NCBI GenBank assembly: GCA_003153475.1
Contig: PLYT01000099.1
Span: forward strand, 274-48,412
From: Betaproteobacteria bacterium
GTDB lineage: Bacteria > Pseudomonadota > Gammaproteobacteria > Burkholderiales > Casimicrobiaceae
Direction: 5' to 3'
Length of the DNA stretch: 48,139 nt
The notes under the pieces: generated by a model
What the model saw: the letters and a program-made list of their open reading frames with translations, nothing else
What the model was told of the DNA's origin: nothing
Databases searched by the model: none
Shown here: positions 8,699-16,808 of the stretch, piece by piece
How the letters are laid out: each line of letters opens with the position of its first letter
How positions within the stretch are numbered: position 1 is the stretch's first letter
Translations under genes and position numbers: made by a program

Positions 8699-10240
8699 CT
8701 ATGCGCCGTGCGTCCAGGCGATGCGTTCCGCGCCGTAAGGATCGTTTTCGACGCGGCATTCGTTGTCGAAGATCATCGTCGGCCGGGTCGCGGTAGAATA
8801 CGCCGGCCAATTCGGGATCGCGTCGTTGTTGGGATTTCCGGATCGCGCGAATGCGATCCAGGTTTTGCTCATCCTGTCTGACAGCGCAAACCGCGTAGGA
8901 GAATCGCCGGTGAATGGCGCCGTGTGCAGGGTGTCGAACACGAAGGGAATTTCGAGTGCGTGCGACGACTTGAGCCTGCCGCCCAACACCGGCGTCTCCC
9001 AGGTAAACAGGTAAACGAATACCGGCGCGCCGCGTTGCGCGACTTTGCGATCGGCGATAACCAGCGACGGCATCCGCATCGCTTGGTCGGTCGCGATTGC
9101 GAGAATCAGGTCGCGCGGCGAATCCTTCGGACGCGCCCGGCGATAGGAGTCGAGAATCGCGTCGGCGCGATCGCCGACGAACATCCGCGCGCGTTCGCGT
9201 GTCGAAGCGTCGTCCAGTTTGTCGATCCAACCAGAGAGGCCGAAGAACAGCGCCATCTCGTCCTTGTTGGTTCCGATCATCAGAGGTATGCCGGCGGAAA
9301 TAACCGGCGCCGCGGGTTCGAACGGTCCTGCCGGAAGGTTCTTTCCGTCCACGACCGGGTTGAAGCCCATCCGCCGCCGATTCGCGAACGCCATCATGCT
9401 GACCTTTTTGACCACCGCGGATTGCGCGCGGTTCAGCTGCTCTGCCGGAACGCGGCGCAGTTCGCCGAGTTGCGATTCGCTGAGCCCCAGTTCCGCCAGC
9501 ACCTGTTTCGCCGTCGCGGTCGCATCGTCGCGCGACGCCATCTGCACCGCCGGACCGCTCTGAATAATCGCCTTGTGGAACAGACCGCGCGCCGCCGGCA
9601 TCGCCATCAGCACGCTGGTCTTGGCGCCGCCACCCGACTCGCCGAAGACCGTGACGGCGCCGGCATCGCCGCCGAAGCTCGCGATATTGTCGCGCACCCA
9701 TTCAAGCGCCGCGACGACATCAAGCATCCCTGCGCTGCCCGACGACGCGAACGCCTCGCCGCCGCCGAGTTCGTCGAGATGGAGAAACCCGAAGACGTTG
9801 AGCCGATGGTTTATCGTCACGACGACGACGTCGCCTTTGCGGGCGAGGTTACTGCCGTCGTACCAGGGCGAGGAGCCACTGCCAGCGATGAATGCGCCGC
9901 CGTGGCACCAGAACATCACCGGCCGTTTGCGCCCGTCGTTGACGGCAGGCGTCCACACATTCAGGACCAGGCAGTTCTCGTCCATCGGGAGCGGCTCGGC
10001 CATCTGGAACACCTTGAGCAGTTCGGCCGGCATCGCAAATGCGTTGTCGTCCTGAAACGCGCGCGGCCCGTAACTGAAGGCGTCGCGCACGCCCGTCCAC
10101 GGCAGTGGTCTAGTCGGCGGCATAAACCGCCGCGGACCATCTGCGGGACCGCCGTACGGAATACCTTTGAAGATGCTGACGCCCTGATTTACAACGCCGC
10201 GAACTTTGCCGCTCGAGGTTTCCGCGATCACGTGTTCCAT
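8699..10240 (-). CDS. Type B carboxylesterase
   Basis: 513 residues, alpha/beta-hydrolase fold of the cholinesterase-like family. The oxyanion loop CHGGAF is near 112-117, and the catalytic triad is Ser202 in FGESGGG, Glu328 in [10 protein letters not shown] and His427 in [10 protein letters not shown]. Other family signatures are KGIPYGGP (25-32) and [11 protein letters not shown]. It hydrolyses carboxylic esters; there is no signal peptide, so it is probably cytoplasmic. The ATG (10238-10240) follows GGGGAG at a good distance. Full length for the family. Confidence 0.93.
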   Translation of the reverse strand: MEHVIAETSSGKVRGVVNQGVSIFKGIPYGGPADGPRRFMPPTRPLPWTGVRDAFSYGPRAFQDDNAFAMPAELLKVFQMAEPLPMDENCLVLNVWTPAVNDGRKRPVMFWCHGGAFIAGSGSSPWYDGSNLARKGDVVVVTINHRLNVFGFLHLDELGGGEAFASSGSAGMLDVVAALEWVRDNIASFGGDAGAVTVFGESGGGAKTSVLMAMPAARGLFHKAIIQSGPAVQMASRDDATATAKQVLAELGLSESQLGELRRVPAEQLNRAQSAVVKKVSMMAFANRRRMGFNPVVDGKNLPAGPFEPAAPVISAGIPLMIGTNKDEMALFFGLSGWIDKLDDASTRERARMFVGDRADAILDSYRRARPKDSPRDLILAIATDQAMRMPSLVIADRKVAQRGAPVFVYLFTWETPVLGGRLKSSHALEIPFVFDTLHTAPFTGDSPTRFALSDRMSKTWIAFARSGNPNNDAIPNWPAYSTATRPTMIFDNECRVENDPYGAERIAWTHGA

Positions 10241-10411
10241 TGTCGAGCTCCCCGCTTCCGACGCGCTGTCTAGAGTAAAGAAATTAGTTCATCTGAGGCA
10301 TGCGTACAAAGAGTCGGATGCGGCGTTGCTTGAGTTTGGCCCGCGCGATGCGCGATAAGTTGAAACTGTCGCCGCCGTTCACGGCTGTGCACGCGGCGAG
10401 AGTCGAATCGA

Positions 10412-11539
10412 ATGTACAACGGCATCAAGGTTATCGACGCCGACGGGCATGTGATGGAGCCCAACGAGTTGTACGACCAGTACCTCGAGTCGAAGTACAA
10501 GCCGGATCTCGAAGAGCTGAAGAACCTCGCGGCGACGCGGCCGTCGAAATATTTTTTCGGCTACTTTCATCAACTCAACACCGGCCGTCCGCTGGGTATC
10601 GCGAATCCGGAAAAGCCGCTGATGCGCACCGGACGCAGACCGCGTGGCGAGATGCCCGATATGCGCGGCGGGTGGAATCCGCACGTCAGAATCAAGGACA
10701 TGGACCGCGAGGGAATCGACGTCGCGGTGCTGTTCGCGACGGTGGTCTCGAGCTTCTGCGCGCTCAAGAGCGTCGAGTTCGAGCTCGCGATGATTCGCGG
10801 GTACCATCGATGGCTCGCCGACTACTGCTCGGCGTATCCGACCCGGCTGAAGGGCGTCGCGATTGTGCCGATGCGCGCAGCCGAGGACGCGGCGGCGGAG
10901 ATTCGCCGCGTCGCGAAAGAACCGTGGTGCGTCGGCATCTACCTGTCCTCACATATGGAGGACAAGCTGCTCGACCATCCCGGGTTCCATCCCATTTGGC
11001 AGGCGTGCGTCGAGACCGATTTGCCGGCCTGCTTCCACGGCGGCACGGCGCGTCCGCCATATGGATTGGGCACGTTCGAGATGGGCAATAATCTGTTCAT
11101 CCAGCACTCGGCGACCAACCCGTTCGAGGTGATGCGCGGGATTGCCGCATTCGTCGGCGGTGGCGTGCTCGACATTTTTCCAAAGCTGCGCGCGGCGTTC
11201 CTGGAAGCGGGAGTCGGCTGGCTGCCGTTCTGGATGGAACGGCTCGACGAGCACTACGAGCTGATGCCCGAATACGTGCCGTTTCTCAAGCGCAAGCCGT
11301 CCGAGGTGATTCGGAGCGAGAATTTTTTCATCTCATGCGATCCCGACGAGGAGGCGCTGCCGTTCGTGGTCAATACGATTGGCGCGGAACACATTCTGTA
11401 TGCGTCGGACTACCCGCACTTCGACGGGCGCTTTCCGAATACCGTGAGCCTGACCGCGGGGCGCAAAACCTTCGACGCGAGCGTGCAGCGCAAAATCCTG
11501 CACGAGAATCCGGCACGGCTGTACACGCGGCTCAAATAA
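10412..11539 (+). CDS. Amidohydrolase 2 family metal-dependent hydrolase (ACMSD-like)
   Basis: 375 residues, TIM-barrel amidohydrolase. The N-terminal strand VIDADGHVMEP carries the metal-binding DxH-type motif (Asp11, His13). CFHGGT and the late YASDYPHFDGRFP supply the other His/Asp ligands. Family members decarboxylate or hydrolyse aromatic or cyclic acids; the substrate here is unknown. The start is an ATG with only a weak GA-rich stretch upstream. A secreted acidic protein follows 18 nt downstream on the same strand. Confidence 0.9.
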   Translation: MYNGIKVIDADGHVMEPNELYDQYLESKYKPDLEELKNLAATRPSKYFFGYFHQLNTGRPLGIANPEKPLMRTGRRPRGEMPDMRGGWNPHVRIKDMDREGIDVAVLFATVVSSFCALKSVEFELAMIRGYHRWLADYCSAYPTRLKGVAIVPMRAAEDAAAEIRRVAKEPWCVGIYLSSHMEDKLLDHPGFHPIWQACVETDLPACFHGGTARPPYGLGTFEMGNNLFIQHSATNPFEVMRGIAAFVGGGVLDIFPKLRAAFLEAGVGWLPFWMERLDEHYELMPEYVPFLKRKPSEVIRSENFFISCDPDEEALPFVVNTIGAEHILYASDYPHFDGRFPNTVSLTAGRKTFDASVQRKILHENPARLYTRLK

Positions 11540-11557
11540 GCGAGAAACTTTGGGAGC

Positions 11558-12049
11558 ATGAAGATTTTCAGAATCGCGGGCGCGGTGTTTTTTTCGATAG
11601 CGCTGACATTGGGAATTGCGCGCGTCGCGCGGGCGCAGCAACCGGCCGAACATGACGAGCAGCAAGCGCAAGATTTGAAAAAGGCCGGCGACGTGGCCAA
11701 TCGCCATCGCGCGGAATTGATGAAAATTCAGCACGTGACCGGCGTCGTTGCCGAAGTCGGCGACGATAATGAAAATGGCTTGCTGGTTGAAATTGACGAC
11801 CCGGAAAATATCGACGACGTGACGCGTAAGCTGCCGTCGCAGATCGAAGGATACCCAGTTCAGGTCGATGTGGCGGTCGGCGATGACTCCAACGACAACG
11901 ACACCGACTCTGATGACGACGACGACGACGGCAAGACGAAGAAACCCGCACATTCGCTCGCCGGCGGGTTCATGAACCCGCACGACGCCAGCGGCAGCCC
12001 GACGCCGACACCCACCGCCACAGCCACTCCACGCGCGCCGACGCATTGA
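11558..12049 (+). CDS. Secreted acidic protein with Asp-rich tract
   Basis: 163 residues. A signal peptide (hydrophobic 5-24, cleavage likely after ARVARA) precedes a small domain whose pattern HRAELMKIQHVTGVVAEVGD then LPSQIEGYPVQVDV resembles the short alpha/beta module seen at the N-terminus of some exported trypsin-like or hypothetical proteins. The tail has an Asp/Asn run (about 114-128) and a Thr/Pro stretch (PTPTPTATATP) typical of linkers. I do not know the function. The Asp tract could bind divalent cations. It lies 18 nt after the amidohydrolase and may share its transcript. Confidence 0.7.
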   Translation: MKIFRIAGAVFFSIALTLGIARVARAQQPAEHDEQQAQDLKKAGDVANRHRAELMKIQHVTGVVAEVGDDNENGLLVEIDDPENIDDVTRKLPSQIEGYPVQVDVAVGDDSNDNDTDSDDDDDDGKTKKPAHSLAGGFMNPHDASGSPTPTPTATATPRAPTH

Positions 12050-12076
12050 GCGTCGCCGCCACGCGGATGCGCGAGA

Positions 12077-12105
12077 GCGGGGCTCGCGCCCCGCAGCCCC
12101 GGCAG
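12077..12105 (+). repeat. Fragment of the dispersed GC-hairpin element
   Basis: GCGGGGCTCGCGCCCCGC followed by AGCCCCGGCAGA corresponds to the left end of the 24297 and 25798 copies. Only about 30 bp is present. It lies between convergent genes and by itself would fold into a strong hairpin. Confidence 0.55.
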
Positions 12106-12144
12106 ATTCCCGAATGCTTAGCCTACGGAAATTAAAAGAGTCGC

Positions 12145-12603
12145 TTAGTAGGCGGGGGCGGACGCGGCGGACTTGCCGCGATGGCGATGGCTCATATGCT
12201 TTTCGCGCGGCGTGGTCTTCAACCTTAGATGTGGCGCCGCAGAATGCCGTTCGGCGTTACGCCTCACCTGATGCTTCCAGGTGAGCATCCGCCGCCGCAG
12301 AACGCTCGGGTTGATTCCGAGCGCGTCGCATACCGTGTCGAAGCTGAACGCATGACGAACGTTCGGACCCGCCATGATCCAGCGCTCCGCATCGACGAAC
12401 AGCAGGCGCTTGCGCGTGTTCCGCGACAGCACGCCCTGTTGATAGACGTTGATCGCGTCGGCCATCAACGCAAGCATCAGGCGCTGCTCGCCAGTCAGGC
12501 GATGACCGCCCGACAGATCATAGTACTGGCTGGGTAGGATTTGATTCAGGCCGACGAATCTTTCGACCGCCGCATCGGAACTGAGCTGGAAGCCTTCGGA
12601 CAT
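12145..12603 (-). CDS. Hypothetical protein with C-terminal helix-turn-helix-like segment
   Basis: 152 residues, not recognised. Residues about 85-110 (FSFDTVCDALGINPSVLRRR) read like a helix-turn-helix, followed by a basic tail (RRNAERH, KTTPREKHMSHRHRGK). The middle region LTGEQRLMLALMADAINVYQ is helical. DNA binding is plausible but inferred. The start is an ATG with no clear SD. It precedes, on the same strand, nothing closely spaced, so it is probably monocistronic. Confidence 0.6.
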   Translation of the reverse strand: MSEGFQLSSDAAVERFVGLNQILPSQYYDLSGGHRLTGEQRLMLALMADAINVYQQGVLSRNTRKRLLFVDAERWIMAGPNVRHAFSFDTVCDALGINPSVLRRRMLTWKHQVRRNAERHSAAPHLRLKTTPREKHMSHRHRGKSAASAPAY

Positions 12604-12633
12604 TTGCCACGCCTGCCGGGGAGTTAGCGTCCG

Positions 12634-12738
12634 TTACAGCGCGTCCCCACCGCGCCCCTTCGGACCTCCATCAACCGCGATGAAGTCGTCCCCATTCGTC
12701 CTGTAAACCATCGAGGGCGCCGCTTGGTTCCCATGCAC
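12634..12738 (-). pseudogene. Possible remnant of a PQQ-type quinoprotein C-terminus
   Basis: A 34-codon stretch reads VHGNQAAPSMVYRTNGDDF and then IAVDGGPKGRGGDAL before a stop. Pyrroloquinoline-quinone dehydrogenases end with a similar pattern (tyrosine, NGxxY/F-V-V-aGG, then GDAL). No upstream coding sequence in this frame resembles the rest of such an enzyme, so if real this is a decayed tail. The match rests on a short pattern and could be chance. It occupies most of the 210-nt gap before the phosphofructokinase gene. Confidence 0.3.
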
Positions 12739-12813
12739 CCGACTCTTTTTCCAGGTGCTGACGAATCGGAGGAGCGGATATTCCGCCGCTGCTGGCGCGC
12801 GGGTGGCGCGCGG

Positions 12814-13824
12814 TCAGGTCGAGAGCTGATGGACCAGGTCGATGAGCGCCGGGTCGAGAGTCCGGCGGCGGTCGGCGACATCGCTTAGCGCAACGCGAAC
12901 GATTTCGCCCCGTACTTCGCCAATCAGCGAGGGCGGCGCGCCATCCAGGATTGCCTGAACCGCCCCGACACCCATCCGGCTCGCCAGCAAACGGTCGCGA
13001 CCCGACGGCGCCCCGCCGCGCTGAACGTGGCCGAGCACGACCACCCGCGCTGGCATACCCAGGCGTGCGGTCAGCGCGTCGGCGACCGGTGTCACGCCGC
13101 CGGTGCGCGGTCCCTCCGACACCACGACGATCGACGAACGCTTGCCGCGGCGATGGCTCTCCTCGACGCGGTTGCATATTTCGTCGAGGCTGTGCGGGAT
13201 TTCCGGCACGATCACGACCTCGGCGCCGCCGCCCAGCGCGACCGCGACGGCGATAAAGCCGGAGTCGCGCCCCATCACCTCGACGCAAAAGACCCGCTCG
13301 TACGCGAATGCGGTGTCGCGAATCCGGTCGATAGCTTCGAGCGCCGTGTTCACGGCCGTGTCGAAACCAATCGAGTAGTCGGTGCCGCGAATATCGTTGT
13401 CGATTGACGCGGGGATTACGAACGCGGGCACACCGGTCTCGCCGGAGAAAATCGTTGCCCCAATCATCGAGCCTTCGCCGCCGACGACGATCAGTGCGCC
13501 GATATCGTGGCGGACCAGGTTCCGCGCGGCCAATCCACGCGCCGCCGACGTGCGGAACTCGTCGGAGCGCGACGTTTCCAGGAAAGTGCCGCCGCGCTGG
13601 ACGATATTGGCGACCGAGCGTCCCGATAGCGGCTCGGCAAGGTCGCGAATCAACCCCTCGTAACCGCGCCGGAAGCCGACCACTTCGATATTCGCGAGCG
13701 CCGCTGCGCGCACGACCGCACGAATGGCGGCATTCATGCCGGGCGCATCGCCGCCGGCGGTCAGAATACCTATTCGCCGCGGCTGGCTGCCATTCGACTT
13801 GGTTGATTCACGAGTGGCGTCCAT
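12814..13824 (-). CDS. pfkA: 6-phosphofructokinase (PfkA family)
   Basis: 336 residues. Phosphorylates fructose 6-phosphate in glycolysis. Motifs are LTAGGDAPGMN (21-31), GGEGS (115-119), PASIDND (138-144) with the catalytic Asp142, EVMGRDSG (182-189) and GHVQRGGAPS. Glycine at 118 is the residue associated with ATP rather than PPi use. Two departures from Escherichia coli PfkA are Glu117 where the Mg-binding Asp103 is usual, and Ser140 for Thr125. The start is the ATG at 13822-13824, immediately before the conserved N-terminus. The frame is open a further 91 codons, but that stretch runs through a dispersed repeat and is not coding. Confidence 0.92.
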   Translation of the reverse strand: MDATRESTKSNGSQPRRIGILTAGGDAPGMNAAIRAVVRAAALANIEVVGFRRGYEGLIRDLAEPLSGRSVANIVQRGGTFLETSRSDEFRTSAARGLAARNLVRHDIGALIVVGGEGSMIGATIFSGETGVPAFVIPASIDNDIRGTDYSIGFDTAVNTALEAIDRIRDTAFAYERVFCVEVMGRDSGFIAVAVALGGGAEVVIVPEIPHSLDEICNRVEESHRRGKRSSIVVVSEGPRTGGVTPVADALTARLGMPARVVVLGHVQRGGAPSGRDRLLASRMGVGAVQAILDGAPPSLIGEVRGEIVRVALSDVADRRRTLDPALIDLVHQLST

Positions 13825-13897
13825 CGGGTTCGGAGCCGGATCGAGATGAGCTCCAACCTCGAATCTATCGGTACGGATGCTCTGAAGGAACCTCGCG

Positions 13898-14098
13898 CGC
13901 GAGCCCCGCATCTTTCCGATTTCCCTCAACTGCGCGTTTGCTCCGCCGCGGGAGCGCTTATCGCGTTGCGCTCGCAACTCGCGCCCGCTGCGAGTCTTCG
14001 CGCCCAAACTTCCTAACAGGGCGTAGCCCGCATCTTTTTTTCCTACACCGGGTGCAGGGCTGTGCCCTGCCGGGGGCGCGGGGCGCGAGCCCCGCATC
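13898..14098 (-). repeat. Dispersed GC-hairpin element, copy B
   Basis: Near full length, in opposite orientation to copies C and D and more diverged. It holds CTAACAGGGCG, CCTACACCGGGTGCAGGGCTGTGCCCTGCC (two hairpin arms) and GCGCGAGCCCCGCATC at both ends. It fills most of the 13825-14140 gap between the pfkA start and the lipoprotein stop. Open frames across it are artefacts of its GC bias. Confidence 0.75.
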
Positions 14099-14140
14099 TC
14101 GATTCATATTCCCGCCCGCTCGCGACGCGGCTCCTCCGGG

Positions 14141-14647
14141 TTAGATTCGCGATGCCTGGAGACGCAGGAGCGCGGCTTTGGCTTCGTCCTGCGCGTCGGA
14201 AACGGTGGTCGAGTTGCGGTTCGCGGCGACCCGATAGTGATTGATCGCCTGTTGCTTGTTGCCCATCGCCTCGTAGGTGCGCGCGACGTTGATCTCGGCG
14301 CGATCGTCGGTGGGGCATGCGATCAACGCGTCCTGGTAGTAGCCGAGCGCCTTGGCAAAGTCGCCGCTGGCAAAGCGTTCTCCGCCGCGCTGCGACGCCG
14401 TCTGCTCGACCGTCTTGTCGCATCCGCCCTGCGCAACGCTGACGCTCGGCGCCTGCGATGCGTTCACGGCGCTCTGGAGCTGCGAAATCTCGCGCTGCTG
14501 CTCTTCGATCTGACCTTGCTGCTGTTGAACGAGCTGTTGGTTGGCCTCGAGCGCGTCGCTGGAGCATCCCGACGCGGCAAACACGGTGATTCCGAGCGCG
14601 GCAGCTCCGAGCGCGATCGCCAGTCGAATTTTGTTTGTCGCAATCAT
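14141..14647 (-). CDS. TPR-containing lipoprotein
   Basis: 168 residues from the ATG at 14645-14647, preceded by GAGG. An n-region with Lys/Arg, a hydrophobic core and the lipobox AASGC (Cys about 27) mark a lipoprotein. A Gln/Glu-rich coiled coil follows (NQQLVQQQQGQIEEQQREIS, about 34-60). The C-terminal part holds at least one TPR-like helical pair (RFASGDFAKALGYYQDALIA and ARTYEAMGNKQQAINHYRVA). The architecture recalls CpoB/YbgF-like envelope proteins, but this is not enough for a name. It is divergent from the carbonic anhydrase gene. Confidence 0.8.
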   Translation of the reverse strand: MIATNKIRLAIALGAAALGITVFAASGCSSDALEANQQLVQQQQGQIEEQQREISQLQSAVNASQAPSVSVAQGGCDKTVEQTASQRGGERFASGDFAKALGYYQDALIACPTDDRAEINVARTYEAMGNKQQAINHYRVAANRNSTTVSDAQDEAKAALLRLQASRI

Positions 14648-14733
14648 TCCGATCCTCAATACTGGCGCTTCACGGAATGTGTCAATGGCGCGGCGTATTG
14701 GCGCGCGCGCTGCGAATTCGAGGAGAGCGAACG

Positions 14734-15402
14734 ATGCGTAGAAACCGCGGGATCTTGACGGTCGTGGCACTTGCGATGCTGCTGATTTCGGTTCGCGCGG
14801 CGGTCGCGGACGAACACGCGCCCGCGATGAGCGCGGAACAGGCGCTCAAGCTCCTGCTGGAAGGCAATCAGCGCTTTATCGCCGGCAAAATGGAGCATCC
14901 GTATCAGACTCCAGCCCGCCGCGTTGAAATCGCCAAGGGACAGCATCCGTTCGCAGCGGTGCTCGCGTGTTCAGATTCGCGGACCGGGCCCGAAGTCGTC
15001 TTCGACCGCGGCCTCGGCGACATTTTCGTGGTCCGTGTCGCGGGCAACGTGGCAGACCAGGTCGTGATCGAAAGTCTGGACTACTCAGTTAAGCATCTTG
15101 GGGTGCGCGTGGTGATGATACTGGGGCATCGGCGATGCGGCGCGGTGATCGCGGCGGTCGAAGGGCATGAAGAGCCGGGCGATGTAGGCCCGATGCTCAC
15201 CGAGCTTTGGCCGGCGGTCGAAGCGTCGAAGGGTGCGCCGGGCGACCCGGTCGAAAATGCAGTGCGCGAGAACGTGAAGCTGGTGATGAAAAAGCTCGCT
15301 ACGTCCGGGGAATTGTCGGCGATGGTTAAATCTGGCGAGCTCAAAATTGTCGGCGGCGTTTACGATCTCGACACCGGCAAGATCGAGATGCTCCCCAACT
15401 AG
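14734..15402 (+). CDS. Beta-carbonic anhydrase with signal peptide (periplasmic)
   Basis: 222 residues, interconverts CO2 and bicarbonate. Zinc ligands Cys79 (ACSDSRTGPE), His132 and Cys135 (GHRRCGA) and the Asp81/Arg83 dyad are all present. A signal peptide (hydrophobic 7-24, ending RAAVADE) sends it across the inner membrane, unlike most cytoplasmic beta enzymes. The ATG at 14734 follows GAGGAGAG at 7 nt; upstream ATGs in frame have no signal. A perfect-looking hairpin at 15466-15490 ends the transcript. Confidence 0.93.
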   Translation: MRRNRGILTVVALAMLLISVRAAVADEHAPAMSAEQALKLLLEGNQRFIAGKMEHPYQTPARRVEIAKGQHPFAAVLACSDSRTGPEVVFDRGLGDIFVVRVAGNVADQVVIESLDYSVKHLGVRVVMILGHRRCGAVIAAVEGHEEPGDVGPMLTELWPAVEASKGAPGDPVENAVRENVKLVMKKLATSGELSAMVKSGELKIVGGVYDLDTGKIEMLPN

Positions 15403-15465
15403 CCGCCATAACGCCGGCGGGCGCTGCGCCGCATGCGCTGGCGACCCACCTTGGCGATGGACTTC

Positions 15466-15490
15466 GGGGAACAGGCGGACCTGTTTCCCC
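15466..15490 (+). terminator. Hairpin between convergent genes
   Basis: GGGGAACAGG (15466-15475), loop CGGA, then CCTGTTTCCCC. It lies between the plus-strand carbonic anhydrase stop and the minus-strand secreted-protein stop. There is no strong T tract, so termination is probable rather than certain. Confidence 0.5.
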
Positions 15491-15511
15491 GGTGGCTGTA
15501 TTAAGCAGACG

Positions 15512-15859
15512 TCAGTCGCCAGACGATGATTTCTCGCTACTCTCGGAATGCGTCGTTCCGTACGGTCCAGAGGTCGTCTTGCTCTTCGACTTCTCCTGCA
15601 TCGACGAATCCGAATCGTTCGACGAGTTTGAATTACTCGTAGTGGTTTCACTCGTGGTCGAAGACGGAGGACTGACCACCACGGCCGGCGAATTGACTGT
15701 CGTCTCCTTCGTCACCGTGCTGCTTGTCACGCTTGGCGCCGCCGGAACGGTCGTGACCGTGCTGCTTGATTCCGTCGAGGTTTGAGACCATGCACTGCCT
15801 GCAACGCCAACGGCCACGCCGATTGCGGCTGCGGAAATCCATACACTTAGAGATTTCAT
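15512..15859 (-). CDS. Small secreted Ser/Thr-rich protein
   Basis: 115 residues from the ATG at 15857-15859 (GGAAAATAAAGAAA upstream). A signal peptide (hydrophobic 5-24, ending AWSQ) precedes a low-complexity Ser/Thr/Val stretch (TVTTVPAAPSVTSSTVTKET) and an end SESSEKSSSGD. The similar ending SSSTTTEKSSSEKSGN closes the lipoprotein at 39114-39401, suggesting related surface proteins. The function is unknown; disordered envelope or extracellular material is likely. The 258-nt gap upstream (15860-16117) holds only a 12-bp palindrome that I can point to. Confidence 0.7.
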   Translation of the reverse strand: MKSLSVWISAAAIGVAVGVAGSAWSQTSTESSSTVTTVPAAPSVTSSTVTKETTVNSPAVVVSPPSSTTSETTTSNSNSSNDSDSSMQEKSKSKTTSGPYGTTHSESSEKSSSGD

Positions 15860-16019
15860 TTTCTTTATTTTCCTGTTCAAAGATCGGTTTGTTGGGCGAG
15901 AGCCACACTGCAGAACTAGGACACCAGGTCTGCGCGCATCCCTGGAAAAATGCGGTCGTGACAGGCATCTATCGGGCATGAAATGCGCGCGACTGCGGCG
16001 CGACCCGTGGATCCCGCGA

Positions 16020-16031
16020 TGACAGCTGTCA
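16020..16031. promoter_or_regulatory. 12-bp palindrome TGACAGCTGTCA
   Basis: A perfect inverted repeat about 160 nt upstream of the Ser/Thr-rich protein start on the minus strand; read on that strand it begins with a TTGACA-like hexamer. No good -10 was found at the right distance. It could be an operator, or chance. Confidence 0.25.
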
Positions 16032-16117
16032 AGTCACCACGCTAACTAAGTGCGGCTACGGTAGCTATCGTGCGCGATGCGAAATGGTTACACGCAGACC
16101 CACGCGCGTCGAACCTG

Positions 16118-16564
16118 CTAATGCGTGGGCTGAGTCACGATCACTCCGGCGAACGACGACGCCTGATGACCCTCGGTGGTGGTCGCCGTCACCGTCACAA
16201 CGTAACTACCCGGCACCGTATAGGTGTGGAACAACGCAATCGGCGGCATCGTCGAGACATGGCCGTCGCCGAAATTCCACCTGAACGATTGCAGTTGCGC
16301 GCCGGACTCGTTGCCGCTCGCGACAATGAAGCCGACGGTCAGCGGCGCGGGACCGTAGCCGGGCATGGGCTGCAAAATAATCTGCGGAATCACCGGCATC
16401 GCCATCGGCGTGCGCGTCGCCGTCGCCGCGGGCGCGCCGGACTCCTGCGCGATTGCCCGAGTGCGCATCGGCGCCGCGACGAACAGCACCGCGACTAGCG
16501 CGACGATCGCGCCTTGCGCGGCTGTCACCCAACAGTTGCGAATCAAGTTCTGTCTCGACACCAA
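16118..16564 (-). CDS. Secreted protein with a PKD domain
   Basis: About 148 residues. A signal or anchor segment (hydrophobic about 18-33) and a Pro/Ala/Thr linker lead to one PKD-type beta-sandwich: PLTVGFIVASGNESGAQLQS, then FRWNFGDG (WxFGDG hallmark), FHTYTVPGSYVVTVTATTTEG. PKD domains mediate protein or carbohydrate contacts on exported proteins; here it is the whole mature protein. The start is uncertain: TTG at 16562-16564 or the adjacent GTG; neither has a clear SD. Confidence 0.75.
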   Translation of the reverse strand: MVSRQNLIRNCWVTAAQGAIVALVAVLFVAAPMRTRAIAQESGAPAATATRTPMAMPVIPQIILQPMPGYGPAPLTVGFIVASGNESGAQLQSFRWNFGDGHVSTMPPIALFHTYTVPGSYVVTVTATTTEGHQASSFAGVIVTQPTH

Positions 16565-16577
16565 GCGACCAGCAACT

Positions 16578-16692
16578 CTATTGCATCACGATTCCGCCGT
16601 CGGGATGCAGAATCGATCCGCTGTAATAGCGGCCCGATTCCGCTGGCGCCGCCGGTGATTAGAGCACATTTGTTCTCCAGCCTCAGGCTCAT
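16578..16692 (-). pseudogene. Remnant of a short-chain dehydrogenase (ends only)
   Basis: Starting at an ATG (16690-16692) with an AGGAG-type SD (CAGGAGTTTTGCG), the sequence reads MSLRLENKCALITGGASGIG, the standard SDR N-terminus. Within a few bases another frame reads GRYYSGSILHPDGGIVMQ and a stop, a typical SDR C-terminus (DGG near the end). About 200 central codons are missing and the frames do not match, so this is an internal-deletion remnant. The gap to the next gene holds nothing else. Confidence 0.6.
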
Positions 16693-16808
16693 CGCAAAAC
16701 TCCTGTCGAGATAAACGAACTAATGCTGGGTTGTTACCACGCCGCGACGCCGCGCATCCAGCGGACTAATACACGGCCACTGCGGCGCGTTTGCCTGCGC
16801 GGAATTCT

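Noticed and set aside
13825-14097. 91-codon N-terminal extension of phosphofructokinase
   Set aside because: The extension is translated from the dispersed repeat copy B. The PFK domain starts within 18 codons of the ATG at 13822-13824.
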